From positions 1 through 64,000 of the forward strand of contig JAZSRY010000013.1 in the NCBI GenBank assembly GCA_045538735.1: DNA of 64,000 nt. Direction: 5' to 3'. The notes under the pieces are model-generated. The model saw nothing but the letters and a program-made list of their open reading frames with translations. It did not search any database and had not been told where the DNA came from. Source of the stretch: SIG459 sp045538735 (lineage in GTDB: Bacteria > Bacillota > Clostridia > Oscillospirales > Oscillospiraceae). A program made the translations under genes and the position numbers. This document shows, one piece after another, positions 1-9,219 of the stretch (position 1 is the stretch's first letter; each line of letters opens with the position of its first letter).

Positions 1-70
1 ATAAAGGGCATGTGGGAATAAAATAAATAAGGTTAAACAAAAAAATAATATTCAAAGGAGAAATATTATC

Positions 71-877
71 ATGGATTTCAGCAAGCTTTTTGACCTCACC
101 GGCAAGAACGCAATGATTATCGGCGGCGCAGGCGGCCTCGGCAAGCTCGTCGCTCAGGGTCTCGCAGAGTGCGGCGCTAACGTTGCTATCGCTTCCCGCA
201 CCGAGAGCAAGCTCCAGGCAGCTTGCGAAGAGCTGAAGGCTCTCACCGGCAAGGAGTTCAAGTACTATGTTTGCGACGCTAACGACGAAGAGGTCGTTGC
301 AGCTGTTGCAAAGCAGTCTAACGAAGAGATGGGTCACATCGACATCCTCATCAACTCTCAGGGCACCAACGTCAAGAAGCCCCTTTTCGACTTCCCCGTA
401 TCTGAGTTCAACAAGGTTCTGCAGGACGATATCACCTCCCTCATGATCACCTGCAAGCACTTCGGCAAGTACATGGCAGAGCGTAAGTATGGCAAGATCG
501 TCAACGTTACCTCCGTCCGCGGCAAGATCGCTACCAAGGGCCCCGGCAACGCAGCTTACTGCGCTTCCAAGGGTGCTGTTGATATGCTCACCAAGCAGCT
601 GGCTTCCGAGCTCGGCCCCTACGGCATCACTGTTAACGCCTTTGGCCCCAACATCATGAAGACCCCCATGATGACCAAGATCTTCGAGATGCGCGCTGCT
701 GAAGCCGGTGTCACCGTTGAGAAGTATCTGGAGATGCAGGGTGCAGGTCTGCCCATGCGCCGCATGAGCGATCCCGATGACTGCGTCGGCACCGCACTGT
801 TCCTCTCTGCTCCCGCTTCCGACTTCCTGACCGGCAACATTCTCTATCCCGACGGCGGTCTCACTGCTATCGGCTAA
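71..877 (+). CDS. SDR-family NAD(P)-dependent oxidoreductase (gluconate 5-dehydrogenase-like)
   Basis: A 268-residue classical short-chain dehydrogenase. The Rossmann nucleotide loop is GGAGGLG near residue 18, a TGxxxGxG variant. The catalytic set is visible as NSQG (replacing NNAG), a serine in VTSVRG, and the YxxxK motif in YCASK near residue 160. The family oxidises or reduces sugar acids, alcohols or keto compounds with NAD(P)H in the cytosol. The general form resembles gluconate 5-dehydrogenase/2-deoxygluconate 3-dehydrogenase, but substrate cannot be read from sequence. The start has an AAAGGAG site about 10 nt upstream. Codon choice is strongly biased to C-ending codons, as in metK and the EF-G-like gene, which suggests high expression. 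It is followed by its own terminator; its upstream neighbours lie outside the window. Confidence 0.85.
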   Translation: MDFSKLFDLTGKNAMIIGGAGGLGKLVAQGLAECGANVAIASRTESKLQAACEELKALTGKEFKYYVCDANDEEVVAAVAKQSNEEMGHIDILINSQGTNVKKPLFDFPVSEFNKVLQDDITSLMITCKHFGKYMAERKYGKIVNVTSVRGKIATKGPGNAAYCASKGAVDMLTKQLASELGPYGITVNAFGPNIMKTPMMTKIFEMRAAEAGVTVEKYLEMQGAGLPMRRMSDPDDCVGTALFLSAPASDFLTGNILYPDGGLTAIG

Positions 878-895
878 GAAATTGCTTCTTACATA

Positions 896-927
896 AAAAC
901 GAGGGATTTTATCCCTCGTTTTTTTAT
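896..927 (+). terminator. Rho-independent terminator after the SDR gene
   Basis: A 12-bp stem AAAACGAGGGAT / ATCCCTCGTTTT closes a very short loop and is followed by a T-run. It sits 19 nt after the SDR stop codon and 50 nt before the next gene. Confidence 0.9.
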
Positions 928-977
928 TTTCCACACAGTCAAAAAATGTGCTATAATCAGAGAAAGGGGTGGAGCGC

Positions 978-1775
978 GTGACATTTGATGAAATAAGAAA
1001 AATTGTTAATGAAAGCGAGCGCGTGAATAAAATTTACGAACTCTTTGATGAGGATAGCAGACTTAATCGTTCAAAGGCCGCAAGAGTTGAGTTTATAACC
1101 ACCGTGCGCATCATTGAGGACTATCTTCGTCCGGGAGACAAAATATTGGACATCGGCGCAGGTGCTGGAGAATACAGCCTCTATTTTGCGGAAAAAGGCT
1201 ATGATATCCACGCAGTAGAACTTTCTGATGCCAATATAGCCGCTTTCAGACGCAAAATATTGCCCTCTCACTCCCTTGAACTTGTTCAGGGCAACGCTCT
1301 TGACCTGAGCGCTTACAGCGATGAGAGCTTCGATATAGTGTTGCTCTTCGGTCCTTTGTATCACCTCGCATCTCCTGAGGACAGACTTAAAGCCATTGAA
1401 GAGGCGAAGCGGGTTTGTAAAAGAAGCGGAAAGCTGTTTTTCGCCTTTATCACCAATGATATGGTAATACTTACGGAGTTTTGCTGCAATAATCGCTACT
1501 TCACTGAGGGAGACTATGATAAGGAAACATTCCGCCTTAACGATTTTCCCTTTGTTTTTTCAACTATTGAAGCCAGCCGCAAAATGCTCCGTGATGCAGG
1601 CGTCAGCATAATTCGTCAGGTGGCGGCAGACGGTGTCAGCGAGCTTATGGAGGACAAGATAAATGCCCTTGATGATGAGGGCTATGAGCAATATCTCAGA
1701 TATCATTTTTATATCTGCGAGAAAAACGAATTTTTGGGAATGACAAACCACCTGCTTATAGTGGGAGAGAAATAA
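978..1775 (+). CDS. class I SAM-dependent methyltransferase
   Basis: About 265 residues. A SAM-binding motif I, ILDIGAGAGEYSLYFAEKG, lies near residue 55, followed by an acidic motif II (VELSD) and the post-motif region SFDIVLLFGPLYHL, typical of Methyltransf_11/25 proteins. The family moves a methyl group from SAM to a small molecule or macromolecule; the substrate is unknown. I prefer the GTG at 978, preceded by AAAGGGG at 8 nt, to the in-frame GTG at 969, which would overlap that site. The SUV3-like helicase gene starts 14 nt after the stop, so the two are probably co-transcribed. Confidence 0.8.
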   Translation: MTFDEIRKIVNESERVNKIYELFDEDSRLNRSKAARVEFITTVRIIEDYLRPGDKILDIGAGAGEYSLYFAEKGYDIHAVELSDANIAAFRRKILPSHSLELVQGNALDLSAYSDESFDIVLLFGPLYHLASPEDRLKAIEEAKRVCKRSGKLFFAFITNDMVILTEFCCNNRYFTEGDYDKETFRLNDFPFVFSTIEASRKMLRDAGVSIIRQVAADGVSELMEDKINALDDEGYEQYLRYHFYICEKNEFLGMTNHLLIVGEK

Positions 1776-1789
1776 TTCGGAGGAAAGCT

Positions 1790-4045
1790 ATGGCCGGAAA
1801 CAACAAAAATAAATATTGGGGTTCCGGCCTGCTTAAAAGCAGAGGCTGGACGGAAGCGCTGATACACGAACTTCTTCCCGAGTGCCGCTATATAAATTAT
1901 CGAGGTAAAAAAGTTCGCAGTTGGATAAAATCCGATGTGCTTGCTGCTGAGCAAACCGAGCGCTTCAAGCGCGATCTGCGCCTGAGGCGGGAGATTGAAA
2001 AGCAGCAGCAGGAACTCAGCTATGCTGACGGCGAAACGGCTGTAAGGGAAGCAATTGAGTTTTTGGACTCCTGCCGCCCTATGCCCGGAGATAATGCGTC
2101 TCCGGGAGAAATGCTTGCCTGCCATTACCACAGTGCAATCACCAAAATGATGAGCGGCTGCAGCTGGGCAGACGCCATTCCCCCGGGTAAAGCGATGGGG
2201 TATATAGCAAATTTCCTGAACCTGAAGCCGGAAGGAAAAACCGAAAATATCAGGGGTGCTTTTAAGCGTTTTGTAACAGCAGCCCCCTGGCTTGGAAGAA
2301 ACACCGAGGGAGGGCTTGCGGACAAGCTGAAGGTCAATTATGCAGAACTTCTGATAAATATCGGCAGCTTTATGGTCGACAGCTTCGTAAAAGACCAGCC
2401 TGAGGTTAACATAACACGATTTCTCGGCATGGAGAGATTCCCTTATCAGGAACTTTTGAGCCATCCGCTTTCCTATATCTACTCGGTTATCTATGTCCCG
2501 AGAGCCATCCGCTCCAGCCTTAAGATGCTGGCGGAGCTGAACCCGAAGGATGAGTATCCCGAGGCCAGAGCCATGTCCCGCCATTTTATTTTGCATCTGG
2601 GCGGCACCAATACGGGAAAAACCTATGCAGGCTTCCGCCGTCTTTCCGAGGTGAAAAGCGGAGTTTATCTCTCGCCTCTGCGCCTTCTAGCCCTTGAAGG
2701 GCAGGAAACGCTGCTGGATTACGGTGTGAAATGCTCTCTCACAACAGGTGAGGAAGAGGATATAATGCCCGGTGATACCCATGTTTCCGCAACGGCTGAG
2801 AAGCTTGATTTGAAGCGGAAATTCGATGTGGCGGTAATAGATGAATGCCAGATGATATCCGACAGAGAAAGAGGTTACGCCTGGACAAGAGCCATTCTTG
2901 GTGTGCAGGCACCGGAGGTGCATCTTTGCGGTGCGCCACATGCCAAGAATATTTTACTGCGCCTTATAAAAAGCTGCGGCGACAGCTACGAGGTCATAGA
3001 GCATAAGAGAAAAACTCCTCTTATCTGCATGAAGCGCCAGACCTCGTGGGAGGATATTCGCCCGGGAGATGCTCTTATAACCTTCTCCAAAATAGGTGTT
3101 TTGAGCATAGCCGAGGATATGCGCCAGAAGGGAAGAAATCCCGCAATAATCTACGGCGCGCTTCCTTATTCCACCAGAAGAAAACAGGTGGAAGGCTTCC
3201 TCAACGGGGATATGGAATATGTTGTCAGCACCGATGCTATAGGTATGGGTCTTAATCTGCCTATACGCCGCGTTATATTTACCGACACGGAGAAGTTTGA
3301 CGGCACGGAGCGAAGAGAGCTTAAGGCGGAAGAAATTCAGCAGATTGCAGGCCGCGCAGGACGCTACGGAATGTATGATAAGGGTTTTGTTGGTGCAACG
3401 GAAAATCTAAACGCCATAAGACGGGGACTTGAAAGGGAAGTCCCACCCATTGAACATGCGGTTGTGGGTTTTTCCGATTTGATACTGGATGTGGATTTTG
3501 ACATTCTGGAGGTTCTTCAGGTATGGAATTCCATACCCACCGTAGACCCTTATATAAAGCTGGATGTGAGTCGATATATCCATATCATCGGGAAAATGCG
3601 TGAGTTCGGTTTTGTTATGGACAGAGAGCAGGAGCTTCGGGCGGCAAACATTCCTTTTGACGAGACGGATGGGGAGCTTATGGAACTTTTCAAAAGCTTC
3701 CTCAGACAGTTTTTCCGCGGAGACGAGCCTGAAAGACCCTGCCTGCCTGAAAAAAGCGAGAGAAGCTATACATTGCCGGAACTGGAGCTCTATTACAGAA
3801 AGCTTGACCTCTATTTCTCCTTCTGCAAGGCCTTTTCCTGCAGCGTGGACAGCGATGAGCTTCATGAAGAGCGCGAGCGCACGGCGGAGCTTATAAATGG
3901 CATATTGCTCCATAATCTCAAAAACAATATAAGCTTCTGCACACGCTGCGGAGCGGCGCTGCCGCTGCACCATAAAGGCAGACTGTGTAATGCCTGCTTT
4001 GCAAAGCGGGGAGGCTTTGCGGTGCAGAAACCATGGCATAAATGA
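1790..4045 (+). CDS. SUV3-like DExx-box helicase with C-terminal zinc ribbon
   Basis: A 751-residue protein. Residues 1-260 hold a novel N-terminal region. A helicase core follows: Walker A GGTNTGKT near 270, a DECQ motif II near 351 (not DEAD or DEAH), and motif VI QIAGRAGRYG near 520. This order and these motifs match the mitochondrial SUV3 RNA helicase family, which unwinds RNA for decay in the mitochondrial degradosome. A CxxC...CxxC zinc ribbon (FCTRCG...CNACF) lies near residues 717-737. The ribosome site GGAGG is 8 nt before ATG. It follows the methyltransferase by 14 nt and is ended by a strong terminator. A role in RNA processing or decay is inferred; substrate and partners are not visible here. 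Confidence 0.8.
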   Translation: MAGNNKNKYWGSGLLKSRGWTEALIHELLPECRYINYRGKKVRSWIKSDVLAAEQTERFKRDLRLRREIEKQQQELSYADGETAVREAIEFLDSCRPMPGDNASPGEMLACHYHSAITKMMSGCSWADAIPPGKAMGYIANFLNLKPEGKTENIRGAFKRFVTAAPWLGRNTEGGLADKLKVNYAELLINIGSFMVDSFVKDQPEVNITRFLGMERFPYQELLSHPLSYIYSVIYVPRAIRSSLKMLAELNPKDEYPEARAMSRHFILHLGGTNTGKTYAGFRRLSEVKSGVYLSPLRLLALEGQETLLDYGVKCSLTTGEEEDIMPGDTHVSATAEKLDLKRKFDVAVIDECQMISDRERGYAWTRAILGVQAPEVHLCGAPHAKNILLRLIKSCGDSYEVIEHKRKTPLICMKRQTSWEDIRPGDALITFSKIGVLSIAEDMRQKGRNPAIIYGALPYSTRRKQVEGFLNGDMEYVVSTDAIGMGLNLPIRRVIFTDTEKFDGTERRELKAEEIQQIAGRAGRYGMYDKGFVGATENLNAIRRGLEREVPPIEHAVVGFSDLILDVDFDILEVLQVWNSIPTVDPYIKLDVSRYIHIIGKMREFGFVMDREQELRAANIPFDETDGELMELFKSFLRQFFRGDEPERPCLPEKSERSYTLPELELYYRKLDLYFSFCKAFSCSVDSDELHEERERTAELINGILLHNLKNNISFCTRCGAALPLHHKGRLCNACFAKRGGFAVQKPWHK

Positions 4046-4076
4046 AAAAGACCGGATTGATAATCCGGTCTTTTTT
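4045..4076 (+). terminator. Rho-independent terminator after the helicase gene
   Basis: Stem AAAAAGACCGGATT / AATCCGGTCTTTTT with a 3-nt loop and T-run begins at the stop codon. The A-tract on the other arm would allow termination in both directions. Confidence 0.9.
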
Positions 4077-4144
4077 CGTATTGGAGTGTTTTAGAAAGAA
4101 AAGAGAAGAGAGGAGATTTTGCAAACTTGGATAGGCTTTCCTGT

Positions 4145-4232
4145 TTGCATCTTTATACTAAAGCATAATTATGAAGATGCAATGAAAGAATAATGAACAA
4201 TTTTGAAACAAAGTGCATAGAATTTGCATCTT
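4145..4232. repeat. Three copies of TTGCATCTT flanking the 3' end of the YgjV-like gene
   Basis: TTGCATCTT occurs at 4145-4153 and 4224-4232, with an exact inverted copy AAGATGCAA at 4174-4182. The last copy overlaps the stop of the minus-strand membrane gene. The first and middle copies can form a 9-bp stem. Whether this is a weak terminator, a protein site or chance is unknown. Confidence 0.45.
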
Positions 4233-4740
4233 ATTTCTTTTTGCCTTTAATTCCGGTAATCATAAGGATGCCTATGAAGTTGGAAATCATAGTGAAGCAG
4301 TCAAAACATACTGCAACATAGTTCAGGTGGATGAAGTCATATATAACCCAAAGAATCTGGGTGGATATTATAACTATCTTAAGCTTAACCTCGCTTTTAG
4401 TGTCGATGAACCATGTGAAAAGGACGGTTGAAGCAATGGGAAGGAGGGCGATTGCGCCTTCGCTGAGGCTGCTCAAAGCCAGCAGAAGCTGCAAAACAAT
4501 AAATCCGACTTTGAGCCATATAGTGGTTTTCCATTTGGAAAAGACGAGGTTTCTGACAATGCTGACAACATTTGCAATAAAACCCGAGGTGCCGCCGAGA
4601 ATCAGGTTGGCAGCGCCCTGAAGAGTGAACTGAATGCACTGGGTGTAAAGAATGCGGCGTTTTTCCTTGATTAGTCCGATGAGAACCATAAGGGCGCAGC
4701 CCACAAAGGAAATTATATTTCCGATTACTACGATTGTCAT
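4231..4740 (-). CDS. YgjV-family inner membrane protein
   Basis: A 169-residue membrane protein with five to six hydrophobic segments and a basic tail (KGKKK). The overall pattern, including an ILWVIYDFIHLN stretch in the last third, matches the Imp-YgjV family of bacterial membrane proteins. The function of that family is not established to my knowledge. The ribosome site AGGAG lies 7 nt before ATG. It starts 11 nt after the glnN stop and so ends the rsmG-glnN operon; this link to nitrogen assimilation is positional only. Confidence 0.75.
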   Translation of the reverse strand: MTIVVIGNIISFVGCALMVLIGLIKEKRRILYTQCIQFTLQGAANLILGGTSGFIANVVSIVRNLVFSKWKTTIWLKVGFIVLQLLLALSSLSEGAIALLPIASTVLFTWFIDTKSEVKLKIVIISTQILWVIYDFIHLNYVAVCFDCFTMISNFIGILMITGIKGKKK

Positions 4741-4751
4741 ACTTACTCCTG

Positions 4752-6845
4752 TTAAACTCTGTAAATAAGGCTGCCGTAGCTGGGATAGGGCCAGACATTT
4801 TTGCTGACCATGCTCTCAAGGCGGTCGGAGCTTTCGCGGACAAGGGTCATGGCGGGGAGAACCTTGTTGCGGAAACTGAGGGCGCGCTGAGCCATATCCT
4901 CTATTTCGGCGGTGGCTGCGGTGGCGCAGTCCAGCTTTTCGCAGCGCTCATAAAGCTGATCACAAAGGGTGGATACGCTGTCGAGAAGCTCCGTCTCGGT
5001 GCGGTGGCAGAACTTATGGTAGCCGCCAATGCTGTTTTTAGCGGCGATGGTGGAGGCAATCATACCGGAATACTCAATGACGGCGGGGAGGATATCCCTG
5101 CGCACCATCTCGCTCATAACATTTGCCTCAATATTTATCTGCTTGCAGTAATTTTCAAGCAAAATTTCAACAACGGCAGCAACCTCTGTGCGGCTGAGAA
5201 CACCGTGACGCTCCAAAAGCTCAACATTCTTTTCGTCAAGAGCGTGGGGGATGGCCTCAGCGGAGGAGGGATAGTTGCTCAGTCCGCGATTTGCGGCCTC
5301 CTCGATCCACTGGTTGGAGTAGCCGTTTCCGGAGAATATAATTCTGCCGTGACGGCGGATAGTCTGGCCGATGAGCTCCTGAAGGGCGGCTTGGAAGTCG
5401 GGTGCTTTTTCGAGAATATCAGCAAAAACTCTGAAGCTTTCCGCAACGGTGGTGTTGAGGACGGTGTTGCAGTCGGAAGCAGACATGCTGCTTCCCAGAG
5501 AGCGAAATTCAAACTTGTTTCCCGTGAAGGCAAAGGGGCTGGTGCGGTTGCGGTCGGTGGTGTCCTTGGGGATGCCGGGGAGGGCATCGGCGCCGATCCT
5601 GAGCATTTCCTGCTTGTGCTTGCCGTAGCCTTTTCCTGCGGCGAAGCGGGTGAGAATTTTCTCAAGGTCCTCACCGAGGCACATGCTGATGATTGCGGGA
5701 GGAGCCTCGTAGCCGCCGAGACGGTAGTCGTTTCCGGGTCCTGCAACGGAGAAACGAAGAAGGTCCTGGTATTCGTCAACAGCTTTGATAACTGCACATA
5801 TCATCGTGAGGAAACGGGCATTTTCCAAAGGGGTGGAGCCGGGGGAGAAAAGGTTTATGCCCGTGTCTGTGCCCAGACCCCAGTTGTTGTGCTTGCCGGA
5901 GCCGTTGACGCCGTCAAAGGGCTTCTCGTGGAGAAGGCAGGTGAGATTATGGCGGCGAGCAACCTTTTTCATAACCTCCATAGTTATCTGGTTGTGGTCA
6001 ACAGCAATGTTGCACTTGCAGAAAATGGGCGCAAGCTCGTGCTGGGCGGGGGCGGCCTCGTTGTGCTCAGTCTTTGCAAGTATGCCCAGTTTCCAAAGCT
6101 CTTCATTCAGCTCCTTCATAAAGGCGGCAATACGTATTTTGATGGAGCCGTAGTAATGGTCGTCCAGCTCCTGACCCTTGGGGGGACGGGCACCCAGAAG
6201 GGTGCGGCCTGTATAGATAAGGTCCTTACGTCTGTCATAGCGCTCGTGGTCGATAAGAAAATATTCCTGTTCAAGACCAACTGTGGGGATAACGCGCTCG
6301 CACTCCGTTCCGAAAAGGCGGAGAAGACGCATAGCCTGAGTGTTCAAAGCGTCCATGCTTCGAAGCAGAGGAGTCTTTTTGTCAAGGGCATGGCCGCCGT
6401 AGGAGCAGAATGCGGTAGGGATGCAAAGCACACCGTCTTTGATGAAGGCGTAGCTGGTGGGATCCCACGCGGTGTAGCCGCGTGCTTCAAAGGTGGCGCG
6501 AAGACCGCCGGAGGGGAAGGAGGAACCGTCGGCCTCACCCTTAATGAGCTCTTTGCCGGAGAACTCCATCAAAACTCCGCCATTGCCGTCGGGGCTTATG
6601 AAGCTGTCGTGCTTTTCAGAGGTATAACCGGTGTGGGGCTGGAACCAATGGGCATAGTGAGTGGCGCCGTGAGCCACGGCCCATTCCTTCATTCCATTGG
6701 CAACAGCGTTGGCGATGCTGATATTCAAGGGCGCGCCGGATACTATGGCGCGCTTCAGCGCGGCAAATACCTCGGGGGAGAGGTACTGAGCCATAGCTTT
6801 TTCATTAAAGGCCATTGAACCGAAAACTTCGGGAAGGTTTTTCAT
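4752..6845 (-). CDS. glnN: type III glutamine synthetase
   Basis: A 697-residue protein, the usual size for GSIII (about 700) and far longer than GSI (about 450). It makes glutamine from glutamate, ammonia and ATP in the cytosol. Signature stretches are present: the N-terminal FGSMAFNEKAM block, GLEQEYFLID for the catalytic region, a KTEHNEAAPAQHELAPIF block, HEKPFDGVNGSGKHNNWG, and NRTSPFAFTGNKFEFR. AGGTGA lies before ATG. rsmG ends 25 nt upstream and the YgjV-like gene starts 11 nt downstream, suggesting one operon. Its complement carries a 694-codon open frame, which I read as a codon-bias artefact. Confidence 0.95.
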   Translation of the reverse strand: MKNLPEVFGSMAFNEKAMAQYLSPEVFAALKRAIVSGAPLNISIANAVANGMKEWAVAHGATHYAHWFQPHTGYTSEKHDSFISPDGNGGVLMEFSGKELIKGEADGSSFPSGGLRATFEARGYTAWDPTSYAFIKDGVLCIPTAFCSYGGHALDKKTPLLRSMDALNTQAMRLLRLFGTECERVIPTVGLEQEYFLIDHERYDRRKDLIYTGRTLLGARPPKGQELDDHYYGSIKIRIAAFMKELNEELWKLGILAKTEHNEAAPAQHELAPIFCKCNIAVDHNQITMEVMKKVARRHNLTCLLHEKPFDGVNGSGKHNNWGLGTDTGINLFSPGSTPLENARFLTMICAVIKAVDEYQDLLRFSVAGPGNDYRLGGYEAPPAIISMCLGEDLEKILTRFAAGKGYGKHKQEMLRIGADALPGIPKDTTDRNRTSPFAFTGNKFEFRSLGSSMSASDCNTVLNTTVAESFRVFADILEKAPDFQAALQELIGQTIRRHGRIIFSGNGYSNQWIEEAANRGLSNYPSSAEAIPHALDEKNVELLERHGVLSRTEVAAVVEILLENYCKQINIEANVMSEMVRRDILPAVIEYSGMIASTIAAKNSIGGYHKFCHRTETELLDSVSTLCDQLYERCEKLDCATAATAEIEDMAQRALSFRNKVLPAMTLVRESSDRLESMVSKNVWPYPSYGSLIYRV

Positions 6846-6870
6846 ATTATCACCTGTAGTAAGAGCAAAA

Positions 6871-7572
6871 TTAAAGTGGGTTTTTCTTTATAAGTGCAAA
6901 GCGGCGGGGATATTTTTTCGGAGTGGGGGAGACCTTGCGGATAATAACTATGTTATGCTTAAGCTCCGTTCCGGGAATGGAATACTCAAAGATTTTTTCA
7001 AGCCTTCCGCCGAGAAGACTTATGGCCTTTTTGGCCTCGTCTATTTCCTCACCTGCGGCAGGTCCTTTGAGAGCGAGGAAGCTTCCGCCAACCTTCACAT
7101 AGGGAAGACAGAATTCACAAAGCATACTGAGTCTTGCGACCGCACGGCTTACGGCGAAATCGAAGCTCTCACGCATTTCACCGGGTTCTTCGGCTCGGCC
7201 GTGAACAAGGCGGACACCTTCAATGCCGGCTTCGCCGCATACCTCGGCAAGAAATTTAATGCGTTTATCAAGACTGTCCAGAAGGGTAAGCTGAATGTTG
7301 CTCTCCATAATTTTAATGGGAAGTCCCGGGAAACCTGCACCGGTTCCGACATCAATAACGCTTTTGCCCGCCATGTCAGCAGCCAGCAAGGCGGCTGCGC
7401 TGTCCAGAAAATGGAGCCGCGCGCAATCCTCCTCGCCGTATATGGCGGTGAGATTCATAACCTTATTGCGCTGCTCCAGAAGCTCGTAGTAGCAGCGGAA
7501 ATGCTCTATGGATTTTTCGTGGGGAACAAGTCCCATGGCCTCGAAGCCTTCGGAAAGAATTTTTTCCAGCAT
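6871..7572 (-). CDS. rsmG: 16S rRNA (guanine527-N7)-methyltransferase RsmG
   Basis: A 233-residue protein that methylates N7 of G527 in 16S rRNA with SAM. Visible hallmarks are the N-terminal NKVMNLTAI motif, HFLDSAA, the SAM loop VIDVGTGAGFPGLPIKI near residue 70, DSLDKRIKFL, and the SRAVA motif. I set the start at the ATG at 7572, with GGAG 6-7 nt upstream. A TTG five codons earlier is in frame but lacks a site. It is the first gene of the rsmG-glnN-YgjV chain. In many Firmicutes rsmG sits with mnmG/parAB near the origin; here it does not, at least on this side. Confidence 0.95.
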   Translation of the reverse strand: MLEKILSEGFEAMGLVPHEKSIEHFRCYYELLEQRNKVMNLTAIYGEEDCARLHFLDSAAALLAADMAGKSVIDVGTGAGFPGLPIKIMESNIQLTLLDSLDKRIKFLAEVCGEAGIEGVRLVHGRAEEPGEMRESFDFAVSRAVARLSMLCEFCLPYVKVGGSFLALKGPAAGEEIDEAKKAISLLGGRLEKIFEYSIPGTELKHNIVIIRKVSPTPKKYPRRFALIKKNPL

Positions 7573-7590
7573 AGCGCTCTCCAACAATAA

Positions 7591-7625
7591 AATATAGGGC
7601 AGGAAACAAATTCCTACCCTATATT
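7591..7625 (-). terminator. Rho-independent terminator after the SleB-type gene
   Basis: Inverted repeat AATATAGGG / CCCTATATT with a further GG/CC extension. Read on the minus strand it follows the hydrolase stop and leads into a T-rich stretch before rsmG. Confidence 0.75.
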
Positions 7626-7658
7626 ATATCACATAATATTTGCTCAAATCAAGCGGTG

Positions 7659-8528
7659 TCAGACAAAGAAATCGTGTTCTCCAATCGTTTCGCGGAAGGT
7701 AAGATTGTTCCTGAACCAACTTCCGTTACAGAGTTTGGGGTTTATGAAATAAAGGCTGTCTCCGACGCTGTCGGCACCTTCGAGACAGAGCTTCGCGGCG
7801 ATGATGCTGCGCTCATCAGGCTCGCGGTAAATCATACCGCAATCCACAACGGAAAACTGGTTTTTCTGAAAGACCACTTCATATACGCTGTCAGGGAAGC
7901 GGGGGCTGGCCACGCGGTTGAGCACAACATTGCCAACGCCAATCATTCCTTCAAGAGGCTGAGTGCCGGATTCGGAGAAAATAACGCGGCTCAGCCAGTA
8001 AAGATCGTATTGGTTATATATATCCGATGAACTTGGGATGGGACTTCCGGCCCGGTACTTGATTTGGACGGAAGTTCCGGCCTCGTCAGTTTTCATCTCA
8101 GCCCCTATCAGTTTGGTGATTGATGATATGGGAAACCACACTCTGCCGTTGATTTCTCTTGGAAGTCCGCCGAGAGGAATATATCTTCCGTTTGCAGAAA
8201 TGTACCCATGCTCGGGATAGCAGTAAAACTTAAAATTATCGGAACTGAGGACGAGTGCGGAATAGGGAAGGCTATAGTCAAGACTGAAGGGTGTCCCAAG
8301 AAAAAGCTCCAGAAAGTCAGTTACGGGAACATAGAATATGCCATGACGCTCAAGGGCGTAGCCCATATGCTTTCCATTCCAAAATACGGGTACATTAGTG
8401 CACTTGATGGAGATGAGCGTGGGCACTTCATAGGACTCAAAAGAAATGGCCGAAACATTGATGCATAAGGAAAAAATCAGTATAAACGCAAGGATAAAAG
8501 CACACAAGCATTTTCGTTTTCTACTCAT
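7659..8528 (-). CDS. exported SleB-type cell wall hydrolase
   Basis: About 289 residues. A signal peptide (basic MSRKRK, then a long hydrophobic run ending near VSA) is followed by a region resembling the copper amine oxidase N-terminal/stalk domain (about 35-150). The last 120 residues are a SleB-like hydrolase domain, with the probable catalytic glutamate in VIFSESGTQP and conserved IGVGNVVLNR and NQFS blocks. SleB-family lytic transglycosylases degrade spore cortex or vegetative peptidoglycan; the stalk suggests wall anchoring. I prefer the ATG at 8528, with AGGAG 7 nt upstream, over an in-frame TTG seven codons earlier. Role in germination or growth cannot be told apart here. Confidence 0.82.
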   Translation of the reverse strand: MSRKRKCLCAFILAFILIFSLCINVSAISFESYEVPTLISIKCTNVPVFWNGKHMGYALERHGIFYVPVTDFLELFLGTPFSLDYSLPYSALVLSSDNFKFYCYPEHGYISANGRYIPLGGLPREINGRVWFPISSITKLIGAEMKTDEAGTSVQIKYRAGSPIPSSSDIYNQYDLYWLSRVIFSESGTQPLEGMIGVGNVVLNRVASPRFPDSVYEVVFQKNQFSVVDCGMIYREPDERSIIAAKLCLEGADSVGDSLYFINPKLCNGSWFRNNLTFRETIGEHDFFV

Positions 8529-8723
8529 TTCAATACTCCTGAAAAACAAAACAGCAATTTCATCTTATGCAATAATTATATTTTACTCAACGGAAATAAA
8601 TCAAGGTGAAATTTGCACAAAATGCACAACTATAATTTTAATAAAATAAATAAACATACTATATATTGTGAATGAACCGTAATAATAGGGCTTACTGACT
8701 ATATATTGCGTTGTGCAAATAAA

Positions 8724-8770
8724 CAAAAAGTTGCGGCAAAGCTCGAAAAGACTCGAACTTTGCCGCAACT
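8724..8770 (-). terminator. Rho-independent terminator after the TSCPD gene
   Basis: A perfect 13-bp stem AGTTGCGGCAAAG / CTTTGCCGCAACT around a 16-nt loop. On the minus strand it lies about 70 nt past the TSCPD stop and is followed by TTTTTG. Confidence 0.85.
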
Positions 8771-8838
8771 GATCAAATTAGGTTGAAATAATATTTATTA
8801 TGTCAACGGATTTTCTCCAAGTGGGGAGAAAAGTTGAA

Positions 8839-9090
8839 TTAAAGCTGGTTTTTGTAGCTGATAAGTGCTTTGGCGATCTGATCTGGGCAGCTGGTGGGTT
8901 TAAGACCGCATCTGATGCCCTGCGTACGCTGGATGATGTCATCAATCTTCATACCTGTGATGAGGGAAGAAATGCCAAGAAGGTTGCCGGGGCAGCCACC
9001 GATAATTTTTACTTTTGTTACGGTATCTCCGTCGATTTCAAATATATACTGTCTGGAGCAGACGCCTCTGGGGTTATAAACAAATTCCAT
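8839..9090 (-). CDS. TSCPD domain-containing small protein
   Basis: An 83-residue protein made of one TSCPD domain, with the name-giving TSCPD motif near residue 65. It has a conserved cysteine in GVCSRQ, GGCPGN near residue 32, and a further cysteine at GIRCG. In other proteins this domain sits at the C-terminus of vitamin B12-dependent ribonucleotide reductases; stand-alone versions of this size are common in Clostridia but have no settled function. The cysteines suggest metal or redox chemistry. It is a single gene between two opposite-strand units, with GAGGTG before its ATG and its own terminator. Confidence 0.85.
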   Translation of the reverse strand: MEFVYNPRGVCSRQYIFEIDGDTVTKVKIIGGCPGNLLGISSLITGMKIDDIIQRTQGIRCGLKPTSCPDQIAKALISYKNQL

Positions 9091-9219
9091 AGAACACCTC
9101 GTAAAATTTATATCTGGGGCTATTATACTTCATTTTGTGAAAAAAAGAAAGGGTGGCTGCATAATTTTTTCATCTCAAAAATAAGCTTGAACGATACCGG
9201 GGTGAAAGGGGCTTGTGGG

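Noticed and set aside
4734..6818. 694-codon open frame antisense to glnN
   Set aside because: It mirrors glnN almost exactly, has no ribosome site or family likeness, and its low-complexity Gly/Ala/Val product is what strong codon bias gives on the complement.
8800..9219. 140-codon upstream extension of spoIIP
   Set aside because: It lies over the opposite-strand TSCPD gene, and the ATG at 9220 with a ribosome site and membrane anchor is the natural start.
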